A stretch of 64,000 nucleotides of DNA from an uncultured Sphingomonas sp. GTDB lineage: Bacteria; Pseudomonadota; Alphaproteobacteria; Sphingomonadales; Sphingomonadaceae. The notes under the pieces are model-generated. The model was given only the letters and a program-made list of their open reading frames with translations. It searched no databases and was not told where the DNA came from. Position 1 is the first letter of the stretch; each line of letters starts with the position of its first letter. Of this stretch, positions 9,013-18,983 are shown piece after piece. The stretch spans positions 1 to 64,000 of the forward strand of contig NZ_CALMAW010000062.1 in NCBI RefSeq assembly GCF_937859915.1, read 5' to 3'. The translations under genes and the position numbers were made by a program.

Positions 9013-9275
9013 ACAGGGACGCCTACGCAGGGCTGAAGCCCGGTGACTTGATCCGGCATAAGCATAGCTCGGAAGCACTGATAGTTCACGCGAACTTCGG
9101 TTCGCATGTGGTCGCGGTCCGAACGGAACACGTGTCGAACCCCTCGGAATGGGACCGAGTTTCGCCGGGCGGGTCAGTTTTACCTGATGAGCCTTTCGCG
9201 CGGGAGCAGTGCCCGCACGGCAACCGCGACGAGTGCACGGCGTGCGAACCGCTGGCACGGCTCCGTCATCGCTGA
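9009..9275 (+). CDS. hypothetical protein
   Basis: 88-aa ORF overlapping the endolysin stop. Confidence 0.5.
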   Translation: MNRDAYAGLKPGDLIRHKHSSEALIVHANFGSHVVAVRTEHVSNPSEWDRVSPGGSVLPDEPFAREQCPHGNRDECTACEPLARLRHR

Positions 9276-9284
9276 GGACGAACC

Positions 9285-9542
9285 ATGGAAACTGATGACC
9301 ATAGCCTCATCGCCTTCGTAGCGGTGCTGATCTCGATCGTCGTGCTGACAGGCATCGGCGCCGCGCTCTGCGCGCTGGCCCGGCCATACGAAGCCCTGGG
9401 CGTGGGGGCGGCCGTCAGCGGCCTCATCGGCGTGCTGGGCACCTTTCGCCCCACGAAGCCAGGAACCGCCATCGCATCAGCGGAGACGGTCAACACAGGT
9501 TCGCCCGCTCCGGGCCAACAGTCCACCACCCAAGGAGAATGA
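9285..9542 (+). CDS. small membrane protein (holin-like)
   Basis: Two hydrophobic segments near the N-terminus, polar tail, adjacent to the endolysin. Confidence 0.5.
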   Translation: METDDHSLIAFVAVLISIVVLTGIGAALCALARPYEALGVGAAVSGLIGVLGTFRPTKPGTAIASAETVNTGSPAPGQQSTTQGE

Positions 9543-9543
9543 C

Positions 9544-9996
9544 ATGTCCCTGATCAAAAACTTCCACATCGTCTTCGCGAACGACGCGCAGAAGGCGGTC
9601 ATCAAGGCGGCGCTGGCTGATGCCGGCCACGTCGTCGAGGTAGCGGCGAAGTCGGCCGCAGACGATCTCGTCCTGGCGCTGAAGGCCAGCCCGGTCGGCA
9701 CCTTCATTGCTTCCGAGATCGCCACGCTCAAGGATTCGTCGCTTACCGGCGTCGAGAAGATGGAGCAGGTTGTCACCAACGCGATCCCGACGGCGATCAC
9801 GCTTTTCGCCGCCGGCGGCGTGACCGCGACGGCCGAGCAGGTCGAGGACGCTGTCCGCGGCGCGGCGCAGCTCGTCTACAATCAGACGATGTCGACGACG
9901 GTACCGGCGCTCGCGGCCGATGCCACGAAGATCGTCGAGGCGCTGACCGATCAGCCGGCAGCCGTCGCCGCCGCGCCGATCGCGCAAGCGGCCTGA
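9544..9996 (+). CDS. hypothetical phage protein
   Basis: 150-aa ORF with aaggaga RBS. Confidence 0.55.
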   Translation: MSLIKNFHIVFANDAQKAVIKAALADAGHVVEVAAKSAADDLVLALKASPVGTFIASEIATLKDSSLTGVEKMEQVVTNAIPTAITLFAAGGVTATAEQVEDAVRGAAQLVYNQTMSTTVPALAADATKIVEALTDQPAAVAAAPIAQAA

Positions 9997-10000
9997 TCCG

Positions 10001-10345
10001 ATGCGCAGCGCGAAGGTTCAGTCCGTCGACTGGCTCGGCCAGATGCCAGACCAGGATGCCGGCGCTGAACCCGTGCTGCGCGTTGAGACGACCCTACCTG
10101 CGGGCGAGCAGAACGCGTTCTATATGGACGTGGTCGACCCTCGCCCGCAGGCTGGCGACCCGATCTCGTTCGACATCGCGGAGGGCTTTCTTGGCTCACA
10201 CCACGAGGTCGAATGGGACGGACGGCGCATTCGCCAGCGCGGATATTCGTTCGACTGGATGCCGCCGCTGGTGGAGATCCCGACGACAGAGTTCGCGCTG
10301 GTCCGCGCGCCGGATACGTCTCCGCTTGGGAAGCTGGGGCTATAG
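10001..10345 (+). CDS. hypothetical phage protein
   Basis: 114-aa ORF in the same gene train. Confidence 0.5.
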   Translation: MRSAKVQSVDWLGQMPDQDAGAEPVLRVETTLPAGEQNAFYMDVVDPRPQAGDPISFDIAEGFLGSHHEVEWDGRRIRQRGYSFDWMPPLVEIPTTEFALVRAPDTSPLGKLGL

Positions 10346-10369
10346 CGGGGTCTCACTCCCGCTGCGAAG

Positions 10370-11149
10370 TTACAACATCGGTTTTTGGCGGTTGCGGCGG
10401 TCAGCCTCAATAGCTTGCTTGATAGCCATTGCCCCGATCGAGCTGGCATCTGCACACTGAATGTTGCCTTGTCTCGCCTCTTCCTCAATCCGCTCAGCAG
10501 ACAGCGCCTCGGCCGCCATTATATAGGCCAACTCATCGATCGACATATGATCACGGAGATTGGTTTTTGGCGGAAGACCGCGTTGTGCTCGGAGCTGATA
10601 AGACTTGCCTCCGAGGAGCGCTTGATAAACCGCCTCAGTGCAGTTCATGTACCCCTTCTCCGCGACACCGTGAGTCTTAAGCGTTAGGGTGTAGCTATTG
10701 CGGTTCGACCTAGTCATCGCCCGCATGCCCGCCCAGCGGTTAGCTTCTGGTGAGGCCCGCTCTAGGATCTCATCGGCTAAAGTTGGGTCGGCCGCCTTGT
10801 ATCGGAGGAACACCTCCTTCACTTCGATCGCAAGCTTTGGATTTAGATATTCCGCGTAATCAAGCGCCAGACGGACATCTGCGTATGTGCCGCCGCCCGA
10901 TCCGATCCGAGTCTTCAGCACGCGAACGATGTCGGCCTTCGTGTAATTACGGGATTTTCCCGTAATTAGCTCAAGCACCCGCTCTATGCGCTTCAGCGTG
11001 GTCGGAAGACGGACCCAGTCGCCGGGCCGCTGATTTTTGGTGAACCCTGCGGCGGTCCAAATGTCATTTAGCCGGATTAGGCCATCGCCGTCCTGGCCCA
11101 CAGCCTGCCCCCGGATGATCAGATCGCTTGGTTTCGAATGTTCAGACAT
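10370..11149 (-). CDS. KilA-N domain / phage antirepressor-like protein
   Basis: GLIRLNDIWTAAGFTKNQRPGDWVRL ... GGTYADVRLALDYAEYLNPKLAIEVKEVFLRY is characteristic of KilA-N proteins. Confidence 0.85.
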   Translation of the reverse strand: MSEHSKPSDLIIRGQAVGQDGDGLIRLNDIWTAAGFTKNQRPGDWVRLPTTLKRIERVLELITGKSRNYTKADIVRVLKTRIGSGGGTYADVRLALDYAEYLNPKLAIEVKEVFLRYKAADPTLADEILERASPEANRWAGMRAMTRSNRNSYTLTLKTHGVAEKGYMNCTEAVYQALLGGKSYQLRAQRGLPPKTNLRDHMSIDELAYIMAAEALSAERIEEEARQGNIQCADASSIGAMAIKQAIEADRRNRQKPML

Positions 11150-11241
11150 AAAGATCTCCTTATGTCCGAAGGGGCGTTGACGGATCTGGCAGATTGTCGT
11201 AGCCAGCCCTTAGCAAGTGTCTTGTCCCCCCGGACGAGTTG

Positions 11242-11273
11242 AGCCCCATCCAGTGTCAGAACTGGGTGGGGTT
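11242..11273. repeat. strong inverted repeat (agccccatccagt-gtcaga-actgggtggggtt)
   Basis: About 12-bp stem with one G-U type position, upstream of the antirepressor-like gene. Confidence 0.6.
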
Positions 11274-11311
11274 CGCCACGTTAAGCGGATATGCACCCTG
11301 AGTCGAGTCGA

Positions 11312-11329
11312 TCACGGAACGTTCCGTGA
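11312..11329. promoter_or_regulatory. 18-bp perfect palindrome TCACGGAACGTTCCGTGA, candidate operator
   Basis: Exact dyad symmetry in the intergenic region upstream of the antirepressor-like gene. Confidence 0.55.
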
Positions 11330-11405
11330 CTACGGGCTGTGCCGTTTACCGAACCTCCGTATCTAAACGACCCGTGGTCGCCGGTTGAAAGCTAGGGATC
11401 GAGTG

Positions 11406-11522
11406 ATGCGCTCCGGCTACCTCCGCGATGGCACGCCCTACGATAAGGGGCATACGCGCTGGTCGTGGTCGTATTGGTTCATGGATACGGTGCGGCGTCG
11501 GCACGTTCCGAAAGCCGAGTAG
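11406..11522 (+). CDS. small hypothetical protein (38 aa)
   Basis: MRSGYLRDGTPYDKGHTRWSWSYWFMDTVRRRHVPKAE; directly followed by a terminator-like hairpin. Confidence 0.4.
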   Translation: MRSGYLRDGTPYDKGHTRWSWSYWFMDTVRRRHVPKAE

Positions 11523-11565
11523 CCCCGCCAGGTGCGCATCGCAGAGAGGCGCGGCGGGGCTTTAT
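11521..11565 (+). terminator. terminator-like hairpin AGCCCCGCC..GGCGGGGCTTTA
   Basis: 9-bp GC-rich stem followed by a short T run, after the 38-aa ORF. Confidence 0.5.
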
Positions 11566-11710
11566 CGACACCCGGCGATCAACCCGGGCGGCCTAGCAAG
11601 CTAGGTCTTCAAGTGCTGCGATGAGGAAATCCCTGATCGCGAGTGCCGGCCGACCTCGCGCAACACCGCAGCCCGATCTTCATACCACATCCCGCGCCGG
11701 GGTGGAATCG

Positions 11711-11851
11711 TCAGAAGTCGACGTTCCGCTTCTCAAGCTCGGCGGCCAGCGCATCGGTGCGCGGCGCGCTCTGATCGCAGTCCTCGACGCACTCCCACTC
11801 CCGCACAAGCTCTTGGTCGGTCATCGTCGAGGGATCGGGTAGCGTGCTCAT
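11711..11851 (-). CDS. small hypothetical protein (46 aa)
   Basis: MSTLPDPSTMTDQELVREWECVEDCDQSAPRTDALAAELEKRNVDF read from the complement; more protein-like than the overlapping + ORF 11621-11842. Confidence 0.55.
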   Translation of the reverse strand: MSTLPDPSTMTDQELVREWECVEDCDQSAPRTDALAAELEKRNVDF

Positions 11852-11912
11852 GGTGCGACGCTACTCGTTTTCACCGCGGCAGCAAGCGCGACCGGATCGA
11901 GCCGCGCGATCT

Positions 11913-12149
11913 TCAGTTCGTGCGCGATGCCGTCAACGCGGCGCCAAGGTTCTGATGCGCGCCGATCAGTCGGTTTGGCTCGGCCACTGCATCGAACTCC
12001 AGGTACTCCCATAGATACAGAAGCCGCCAGCGTTCTGCCTTGCCTCTCAGCGCACGCAGCGCGGCCACGACATCGGGGCCAGTCTGCGGTCCATGGGCAA
12101 TACCCTCGGCTGCGATCTCCAGCACACGGAAGGCTTGGGTGGGCAGCAT
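11913..12149 (-). CDS. hypothetical protein
   Basis: 78-aa ORF MLPTQAFRVLEIAAEG...; normal composition. Confidence 0.4.
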   Translation of the reverse strand: MLPTQAFRVLEIAAEGIAHGPQTGPDVVAALRALRGKAERWRLLYLWEYLEFDAVAEPNRLIGAHQNLGAALTASRTN

Positions 12150-12419
12150 GCTGGCAGCTTAGCACACCCACACGTCGGTGCATGCTCCAGAGGTAGACTG
12201 CGACGATCCCCCATCCGACAACTCTAAACAATGTGGGGGTCGAATTGGGGGCCAATTCAAATCAGGTCAGGCCAAAAATCCTGGATTTCCGCCATCTACA
12301 AGTCCCATGTCGACGGACACCCCGCCCGCCATGCCTTAACGGAGCGTTAGCCCGGCGCGTGCTATCGTGCGGGATCGGACCGCGACCGGAACAACGGAAA
12401 TCGCGGCCAGGGAGTAGCG

Positions 12420-12737
12420 ATGCAGACGCATACCGATCATATTTCGGCTCGCGAGCGGCGCGGCGACGAACGCCATATCGTCCGGCTCGATGCCACGGTA
12501 CGCGCCTATCGCATGCCGACGCTCGCCGCGGCGCTGGTCGATCTCTCCGCCGGCGGCGCGATGCTCGAGGCCGATGCGCGGGCGTTCGGCAATGGCGACG
12601 AGATCGTGCTCACCACCGGCCCGGTCGAGATCGTCGCGACGATCGCCTGGCTCAACGACAGGTTCTTCGGCCTCGCCTTCCACCGGCGCCTCGATGCGTA
12701 TGAGCTCGGGCTGCTCCGCAAGTCCGGCCACGCCTAA
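12420..12737 (+). CDS. PilZ domain protein
   Basis: ERRGDERHIVRLDATVRAYRMPTLAAALVDLSAGGAML resembles the PilZ RxxxR / D-S-GG motif. Confidence 0.85.
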   Translation: MQTHTDHISARERRGDERHIVRLDATVRAYRMPTLAAALVDLSAGGAMLEADARAFGNGDEIVLTTGPVEIVATIAWLNDRFFGLAFHRRLDAYELGLLRKSGHA

Positions 12738-12803
12738 CGTCTTGCAGGGGTTGCCAAGACGCGCGGAAAGGCCTTTGCCTCGGGCAAACAAACCGAGGAT
12801 GTC

Positions 12804-13994
12804 ATGGCCGAACCTACCGTCACCCCGCTCGACTGGGCGGATCCGTTCGATCTCTCGAGCCAGCTGACCGACGAAGAGCGGCTCGTCCGCGACACCGCGC
12901 ACGGCTACGCGCAGGATCGGCTGCTGCCGCGCGTCACGTCAGCCTATCTCGACGAGCGCTTCGACCGAGAGATCATGACCGAAATGGGCGCGCTCGGGCT
13001 GCTCGGCGCGACGATCCCGCCCGAATATGGCGGCGCCGGTCTCGGCTATGTCGCCTACGGGCTGATCGCGCGCGAGGTCGAGCGCGTCGACTCGGGCTAC
13101 CGCTCGGCGATGAGCGTGCAGTCGAGCCTCGTGATGCACCCGATCTACGCCTATGGGTCCGAGGCGCAGCGCCACAAATATCTCCCCAAGCTGGCGAGCG
13201 GCGAATGGGTCGGCTGCTTCGGGCTGACCGAACCAGACGCCGGCTCGGATCCGGCCGGCATGCGCACCAAGGCGACCAAGATCGACGGGGGCTACAAGCT
13301 CGACGGCGCCAAGATGTGGATCACCAACTCGCCGATCGCCGATCTGGCCGTGGTGTGGGCGAAATCCGACGCGCATGACGGCGCGATCCGCGGCTTCGTC
13401 GTCGAGCGCGGCATGACGGGTTTCTCGACGCCGAAGATCGAAGGCAAGCTGTCGCTGCGCGCCTCGATCACCGGCGAGATCGTGCTCGACGGCGTCGAGG
13501 TCGGGGAGGATGCGCTTCTGCCCAACGTCTCCGGGCTCAAGGGGCCGTTCGGCTGCCTCAACCGCGCGCGCTACGGGATCGGCTGGGGCGTGATGGGTGC
13601 GGCCGAAGCATGCCTCCATGCCTCGCGCAGCTATACGCTCGATCGCAAGCAGTTCGGCGTGCCGCTCGCCTCCAAGCAATTGGTGCAACTCAAGCTCGCC
13701 GACATGCTGACCGAGATCGGACTTGGTTTGCAGGCCTCGCTCCGGATCGGGCGTCAGATGGAGGACGGCATTCTCCAGCCCGACCTGATCTCGCTCGCCA
13801 AGCGCAACAATTGCGGCAAGGCGCTCGCGATCGCCCGCGTCGCACGCGACATGCACGGCGGCAACGGCATCTCGGCCGAATTCCACGTCATCCGACACGC
13901 CGCCAACCTCGAGACGGTCAACACCTATGAGGGCACGCACGACATCCACGGCCTGATCCTGGGCCGTGCGATCACGGGGCTGTCGGCCTTCTAG
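12804..13994 (+). CDS. gcdH: acyl-CoA dehydrogenase, glutaryl-CoA dehydrogenase type
   Basis: [41 protein letters not shown]. Confidence 0.9.
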   Translation: MAEPTVTPLDWADPFDLSSQLTDEERLVRDTAHGYAQDRLLPRVTSAYLDERFDREIMTEMGALGLLGATIPPEYGGAGLGYVAYGLIAREVERVDSGYRSAMSVQSSLVMHPIYAYGSEAQRHKYLPKLASGEWVGCFGLTEPDAGSDPAGMRTKATKIDGGYKLDGAKMWITNSPIADLAVVWAKSDAHDGAIRGFVVERGMTGFSTPKIEGKLSLRASITGEIVLDGVEVGEDALLPNVSGLKGPFGCLNRARYGIGWGVMGAAEACLHASRSYTLDRKQFGVPLASKQLVQLKLADMLTEIGLGLQASLRIGRQMEDGILQPDLISLAKRNNCGKALAIARVARDMHGGNGISAEFHVIRHAANLETVNTYEGTHDIHGLILGRAITGLSAF

Positions 13995-14194
13995 GGCCGC
14001 GTCCGTTGCGTCACCCGGGGTCCCGCGTCTTGCTGCGCCGCGCGGCACGCGAGACCCCGGATCCGATCCGCGGGGACGACGGTCGCCTCGATCCGGAATA
14101 TGTCCGAACGACAGCGCGCCGCACCGCGATGAACGCGGGCGGCGCGACGATCTTAGCAGCGGCGATCGGCGGGCAAACCCGCCGATGCTCAATC

Positions 14195-14428
14195 TTACTT
14201 CTTGGCGAGGCTGCCGAAGCTGCCGAAACGCTTGTTGAAGCGCGCGACCTGGCCGCCCGCGTCGAGCATGTTACCGCGGCCGCCGGTCCACGCCGGGTGC
14301 GACAGCGGATCGATGTCGAGCAACAGCACATCGCCCTCCTTGCCCCACGTCGAGTGCGTCTCGTAAGTGGTGCCATCGGTCATCTGGACCGTGATCTTGT
14401 GGTAGTCGGGGTGGGTATTCTTCTTCAC
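14195..14428 (-). CDS. rpmE: 50S ribosomal protein L31
   Basis: (V)[52 protein letters not shown] start at 14428, trimmed from the longer ORF. Confidence 0.92.
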   Translation of the reverse strand: MKKNTHPDYHKITVQMTDGTTYETHSTWGKEGDVLLLDIDPLSHPAWTGGRGNMLDAGGQVARFNKRFGSFGSLAKK

Positions 14429-14493
14429 CAGGCAAACTCCGTGAGCAGGCTGGTTACCGACCAGCCTCGCAAGCCGGCTCCGATAGTCCAACC

Positions 14494-15057
14494 ATGCCCG
14501 TGGCGCAAGCCGTGAGGGTATTGGGCACGATCCTCGCCGGCGGGCAGGCACGACGGTTCGGCAGCGACAAGGCGCTGGCGATGATCGACGGGTCCGCGAT
14601 GCTCGATCATGTCGCCGACCGGCTGCGCCCGCAATGCGACGCGCTGATGGTCGCGGGGCGCGACTGGCCGGGGCTGGAGCGGATCGGCGATCGTCCCGCG
14701 CCGGGACTCGGCCCGCTTGGCGGGCTGGCCGGCGCACTGGCCTTCGCGCAGGCATATGGATTCGACGCAGTGCTGACCGCCGGCTGCGACCTACCCGGCC
14801 TTCCGCGCGACCTGCGCGCGAAACTCGGCGCGCCGAACGCGATCCTGCGGGGTCAGCCGACGATCGGTCTGTGGGATGGCAGGCTCGCCGAGCCGCTGCT
14901 GCATTGGCTGCAGACCGCCGCAGACCATTCGATCCGTGCCTGGGGCATCGCGGCGGAGGCCCGCTGGGTCTCCGCCGACGACTCGATCGCCAACGTCAAT
15001 ACGCCGGACGAGCTCGCCGCGTTCAGGCCGCCGGCGGATCCGCGATCATCGCGGTGA
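14494..15057 (+). CDS. mobA: molybdenum cofactor guanylyltransferase
   Basis: [19 protein letters not shown] nucleotidyltransferase motif, [15 protein letters not shown]. Confidence 0.88.
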   Translation: MPVAQAVRVLGTILAGGQARRFGSDKALAMIDGSAMLDHVADRLRPQCDALMVAGRDWPGLERIGDRPAPGLGPLGGLAGALAFAQAYGFDAVLTAGCDLPGLPRDLRAKLGAPNAILRGQPTIGLWDGRLAEPLLHWLQTAADHSIRAWGIAAEARWVSADDSIANVNTPDELAAFRPPADPRSSR

Positions 15058-15505
15058 AGCTGACCTCGGTGGCAAGCTTGCCATTGACGGATGCGCGGCC
15101 CGCGAACTTGCTGACCTTGCCGCGCATCTGCACGACCTCGACCTCGAGCACGAGCAAGACGCCGGGCTCGACGGGCACGCGGAACTTGGCGTTCTCGATG
15201 CCCATGAAATAGACGAGCTTGCCCGACGCCGCAGCGCCCAGGCTCTCGATCGCGAGCACGCCGGCTGCCTGCGCCAGCGCCTCGATCACAAGCACGCCGG
15301 GCATGATCGGGCGGCCGGGGAAATGACCCTGGAAGAAACCCTCGTTGATCGTCACCGCCTTGATCGCGCGGATCGACTTGTTGGGGACGATCTCCTCGAC
15401 GCGGTCGACGAGCAGCATCGGGTAGCGATGCGGCAGCGCCGCCATCACCCGCCGGATATCCAGCGGGCCGATGACGGCGCCTTCGGTAGCGGTGTCTCCG
15501 CTCAC
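15023..15505 (-). CDS. fabZ: 3-hydroxyacyl-ACP dehydratase
   Basis: [42 protein letters not shown]. Confidence 0.95.
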   Translation of the reverse strand: MSGDTATEGAVIGPLDIRRVMAALPHRYPMLLVDRVEEIVPNKSIRAIKAVTINEGFFQGHFPGRPIMPGVLVIEALAQAAGVLAIESLGAAASGKLVYFMGIENAKFRVPVEPGVLLVLEVEVVQMRGKVSKFAGRASVNGKLATEVSFTAMIADPPAA

Positions 15506-16110
15506 CGGCCCTGCGTGGGCTTCGAGCTGGTCGACGGCGCGGACGGAGCGGCGGCCTGCGGCGGCGTGATGCTCGGCGTCGTGAACGACGAGTCGAGACG
15601 CTGGACCAGCGTGCTGGTGATGTCGTTGGCCGGATCCGACGCGAGCGCCGAGTCCTTGGCGATCACCGCGGTTGCCTTACGCTCGGCGCGGATCTGCTCG
15701 GCGACCGGGCGCGCGTGATCGATGATCTGCGAGCGGACGAAGCCGGCGAGCTGGTTGACCGCCTGCTCGACTTCCTGGACCGCGTCCTGCGCCGCCTGCA
15801 CGCGATCGCGCGCCTGCAGGAAGGCCGGGGTCGGCTGCGGCTGGGTGCCGGGCTTGGTTGCCGCCTTGAGCGTGTTGACGGCCGCGTTGTAGGCCGTGAT
15901 CGCAGTGTTCAGCTCGGCCTGACGCTGCTGAAGCACTGGATTGTACTTGGCGCTGAGCTGGCTGCTGCCGCTCTTGCCGGCAGCCGAGTTCTGGAACATC
16001 TGGTCAACGTCGACGGTGAGCACGGCGGCGTCCGCGGCCATGGCGGGGACGGCGACGAGCGAAACGGCGGCGGTCGCGGCGAACAGCGCCGATTTGAACA
16101 TGTTGGTCAT
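15502..16110 (-). CDS. OmpH/Skp family periplasmic chaperone
   Basis: Signal peptide, coiled-coil OmpH-type sequence between bamA and fabZ. Confidence 0.85.
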   Translation of the reverse strand: MTNMFKSALFAATAAVSLVAVPAMAADAAVLTVDVDQMFQNSAAGKSGSSQLSAKYNPVLQQRQAELNTAITAYNAAVNTLKAATKPGTQPQPTPAFLQARDRVQAAQDAVQEVEQAVNQLAGFVRSQIIDHARPVAEQIRAERKATAVIAKDSALASDPANDITSTLVQRLDSSFTTPSITPPQAAAPSAPSTSSKPTQGR

Positions 16111-18872
16111 CAGAACTGAGTTCCTACGTTGAAGGAGAAGAGCTTGGTTTCATCGCCCTTCTGCTTGACCAGCGCTTTCGCGATGTCAATCCGCAGCGGG
16201 CCGAAGGGCGAATTCCACGAGACGCCGACACCGACAGAGATACGCGGTTTCCAGCTGCCGCCGTAATAGACCTCCTGGAAGGGCGCAATCGTCGAGGCGT
16301 AGAGCGTGGATCCGGAGGGGCAGACCGTCGTTCCCTTCGGCAGCGAGTTCAGCGCCGTGCTCGACGTGCCGTCGGTGGCGGTCGTTGTCGTCTGGCACTG
16401 GGTCAGGCCGCCGGTCGCGAGGATCGGGCGGGTCAGGCCCGCCGCGCCGGGCGCGGTCTCGTCCGCGGGCAGCAGCGGCGGCTGCTTGACCCCGAACACC
16501 GAGCCCATGTCCATGAAGATCGACGGCTTGAAGCCGGCCTCCTTGGCACCGGCGCCCAGCGGCACCTGGACCTCGATATGGCCGAGATAATCCGCGCGGC
16601 CGCCGAGCGCATCGTCCTGCAGACGGCCGTCCTTGGTCAGGTTGAGCGTCGTATTGTCGGAATTATAGCCGTAGCGGACGACGCGCGGGCCGATGCCGCG
16701 GATGTCGAAGCCGCGCAGCTGCGGTTCGCCGAGATAGAAGCGGTCGGTCAGGCGGATACGGTCGATCTCGTCGCCGACATCGTCGTAGCGCTGCTTGCCG
16801 TAAGGCAGAATATAGCCCGCCTCGGCGTGGAGGTTGAGCACGAAGCCATGGCCGAGATCATGATATTTGTCGTCCGACACGGTCGTGCGCAGATATTTGA
16901 CGCTGCCGCCCAGACCCGCAAAGTCCTGGCCGAAGACGAAGCGATTGCCCTTCGACGGCGTGATGCGGTTGTTGAGATTGTCGTAGACGATGCTGTAGCC
17001 GACCGACGACGTCGTGCGATTGCCGACCGCGTCGCAGAGATAGCGGCCTGCCACGATCGGATCGCAGGCAAGGATGCCCTGCGGGTTGTCGGTGCTGTAA
17101 TAGGTGTCCTTGTCGAGCGACACCTTGTCCTGGCTGAGACCATAGCGCGTCGCCAGCGACCAATATTCGGTCAACGGGATGCCGAAGCGCATCTGGAAGC
17201 CGGTCGTGGTCTGGTTGTAGGTCGTGTTGCGGTCGTTGGTCGAGGTGATGTCGTACGAGCGATAGTCGCGGCGGAAGATGTCGAACCCGAAGGCGACATT
17301 CTTGTCGAACAGATAGGGTTCGGTGAAGCCGGTGCTGACCGACTTCGAATAGAGCGACCAGTCGGCGCTGGCCCGGACGGTCTGGCCCTTGCCGCGGAAA
17401 TTATTCTGTTCGATCGACAGGTTGACGATGAACTTCTCGAGGCTCGAATAGCCCGCCGAGACCTGCAGCTGGCCGGTCGATTTTTCCTGGACGTTGGCCT
17501 CGAGAATGACCTTGTCGGGCGACGAACCCGGCTTCTGGTCGATCTCCAGCTTATCCTGGAAATAGCCGAGCGAGCGGATGCGATCGCGCGAGCGCTTGAC
17601 CTGGAAGCCGTTGAACGCGTCGCCTTCCGCCAAGCGGAACTCGCGGCGGACGACCTTGTCCTGGGTCAGCGTGTTGCCATTGATGTCGACGCGCTCGACA
17701 TAGACGCGCGGCGTCTGATTGACCTTGAAGGTCACGCCCATCGTCAGCTTGGCGGGATCGCGGTGAAAATCGGGATCGATGTTGGCGAACGCGTAGCCGA
17801 GCAGCCCGGCGGTCTCGGTCATCGCGTCGACCGTATCCTCGACGACCTTGGCATTGTACCAGTCGCCGGGCTTGACCTTGATCAGCGTGCTCAGCGTCGC
17901 GGGCTTGAGGTCGCGAATATCGCTCTCGACCTTGATGTCGGCGAATTTGTAGCGTTTGCCCTCCTCCACCACATAAGTGATGATGAAGTCCTTCTTGTCG
18001 GGCGTCAGCTCGGCGACCGCGGAGACGACGCGGAAATCCGCATAGCCCTGCGTCAGATAGTATTGGCGCAGCTTCTGCTGGTCATAGGCCAGACGATCGG
18101 GATCGTAACTGGTGCCCGATGACAGGAAGTGGGTGAGCGTCGCTTCCTTGGTGGCCATCTGGCCCTTGAGCTCGCCATCCGAAAAATGGTCGTTGCCGAT
18201 GATGTTGATCCGGCGGACCTTGGACTTGTCGCCCTCGTGGATCTCGAACACGACGTCGACGCGGTTCTGGTCGAGCAGCACCATCTGCGGATCGACGGTC
18301 GCGGCATAGCGGCCCTGGCGGCGGTACAGCTCGATGATCCGGCCGACATCGGCACGCACCTTCGAACGCGTGAAGATTTCGCGCGCCGCCAGCTTGATCT
18401 CGGGCATGATCTTGTCGTTCTTGAGGCGCTTATTGCCCTCGAGCACGATCCGGTTGACGACCGGGTTCTCGCGGACCGCGATGACGATGTCGCCGTTATT
18501 CTCGTCGCGGATCGTGACGTCGGCGAACAGCTCGGTCGCGTACAGCGCCTTGAGCGCGGTGTCGCCGGCCTCGCGGGTGTAGATGTCGCCGGTCTTGAGC
18601 GCCACGTAGGACATCACCGTCTCGGGCTCGAGACGCTGGTTGCCCGTCACCTTGATCGAGCGGATCACCTCCTGCCCGGATGCAGGAGCCGGCGCGCTGC
18701 CGACCTGCGGCGCGGTGTCGACGGGCACGGGCACGCCATGTGGACGATGGCGCGGCGCACGCTGCGCGTCGGCCGGGACTTCATATCCCGTCGCCAGGAT
18801 CGTCCCGATCAGCAGCACGGAGGCTATCCGGCTGTGCTTGCCATCCATTATCACGCTTGTAATCGCCCTCAC
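16110..18872 (-). CDS. bamA: outer membrane protein assembly factor BamA
   Basis: POTRA repeats, GEPQLRGFDIRGIGPR, C-terminal SFNVGTQF. Confidence 0.95.
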   Translation of the reverse strand: MRAITSVIMDGKHSRIASVLLIGTILATGYEVPADAQRAPRHRPHGVPVPVDTAPQVGSAPAPASGQEVIRSIKVTGNQRLEPETVMSYVALKTGDIYTREAGDTALKALYATELFADVTIRDENNGDIVIAVRENPVVNRIVLEGNKRLKNDKIMPEIKLAAREIFTRSKVRADVGRIIELYRRQGRYAATVDPQMVLLDQNRVDVVFEIHEGDKSKVRRINIIGNDHFSDGELKGQMATKEATLTHFLSSGTSYDPDRLAYDQQKLRQYYLTQGYADFRVVSAVAELTPDKKDFIITYVVEEGKRYKFADIKVESDIRDLKPATLSTLIKVKPGDWYNAKVVEDTVDAMTETAGLLGYAFANIDPDFHRDPAKLTMGVTFKVNQTPRVYVERVDINGNTLTQDKVVRREFRLAEGDAFNGFQVKRSRDRIRSLGYFQDKLEIDQKPGSSPDKVILEANVQEKSTGQLQVSAGYSSLEKFIVNLSIEQNNFRGKGQTVRASADWSLYSKSVSTGFTEPYLFDKNVAFGFDIFRRDYRSYDITSTNDRNTTYNQTTTGFQMRFGIPLTEYWSLATRYGLSQDKVSLDKDTYYSTDNPQGILACDPIVAGRYLCDAVGNRTTSSVGYSIVYDNLNNRITPSKGNRFVFGQDFAGLGGSVKYLRTTVSDDKYHDLGHGFVLNLHAEAGYILPYGKQRYDDVGDEIDRIRLTDRFYLGEPQLRGFDIRGIGPRVVRYGYNSDNTTLNLTKDGRLQDDALGGRADYLGHIEVQVPLGAGAKEAGFKPSIFMDMGSVFGVKQPPLLPADETAPGAAGLTRPILATGGLTQCQTTTTATDGTSSTALNSLPKGTTVCPSGSTLYASTIAPFQEVYYGGSWKPRISVGVGVSWNSPFGPLRIDIAKALVKQKGDETKLFSFNVGTQF

Positions 18873-18983
18873 GCTTGCACGGCACGGCTTGCGCCCATGC
18901 CTGCTGCTCCCACTCTACGCCCCTGCCCGATCAGCGCCCAGCGATCAACCCGGCATGCGGCGGCCCGAATGGGTTGGGCGCGG

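Noticed and set aside
11312-11329. LexA/SOS box interpretation of the palindrome
   Set aside because: Alphaproteobacterial LexA sites are GTTC/GAAC direct repeats, whereas this is an extended dyad; left as an unspecified operator candidate
11621-11842. 73-aa + ORF MRKSLIASAGRPRA...
   Set aside because: Overlaps the more protein-like - strand ORF 11711-11851 and has shadow-like composition
12216-12330. tRNA/tmRNA 3' fragment as attachment site at the prophage edge
   Set aside because: No convincing T-arm/acceptor sequence could be found by eye; kept only as an uncertain boundary
14165-14186. Hairpin ATCGGCGGG-caaa-CCCGCCGAT as a rpmE terminator
   Set aside because: Strong stem but no T tract on the - strand, so terminator status is not supported
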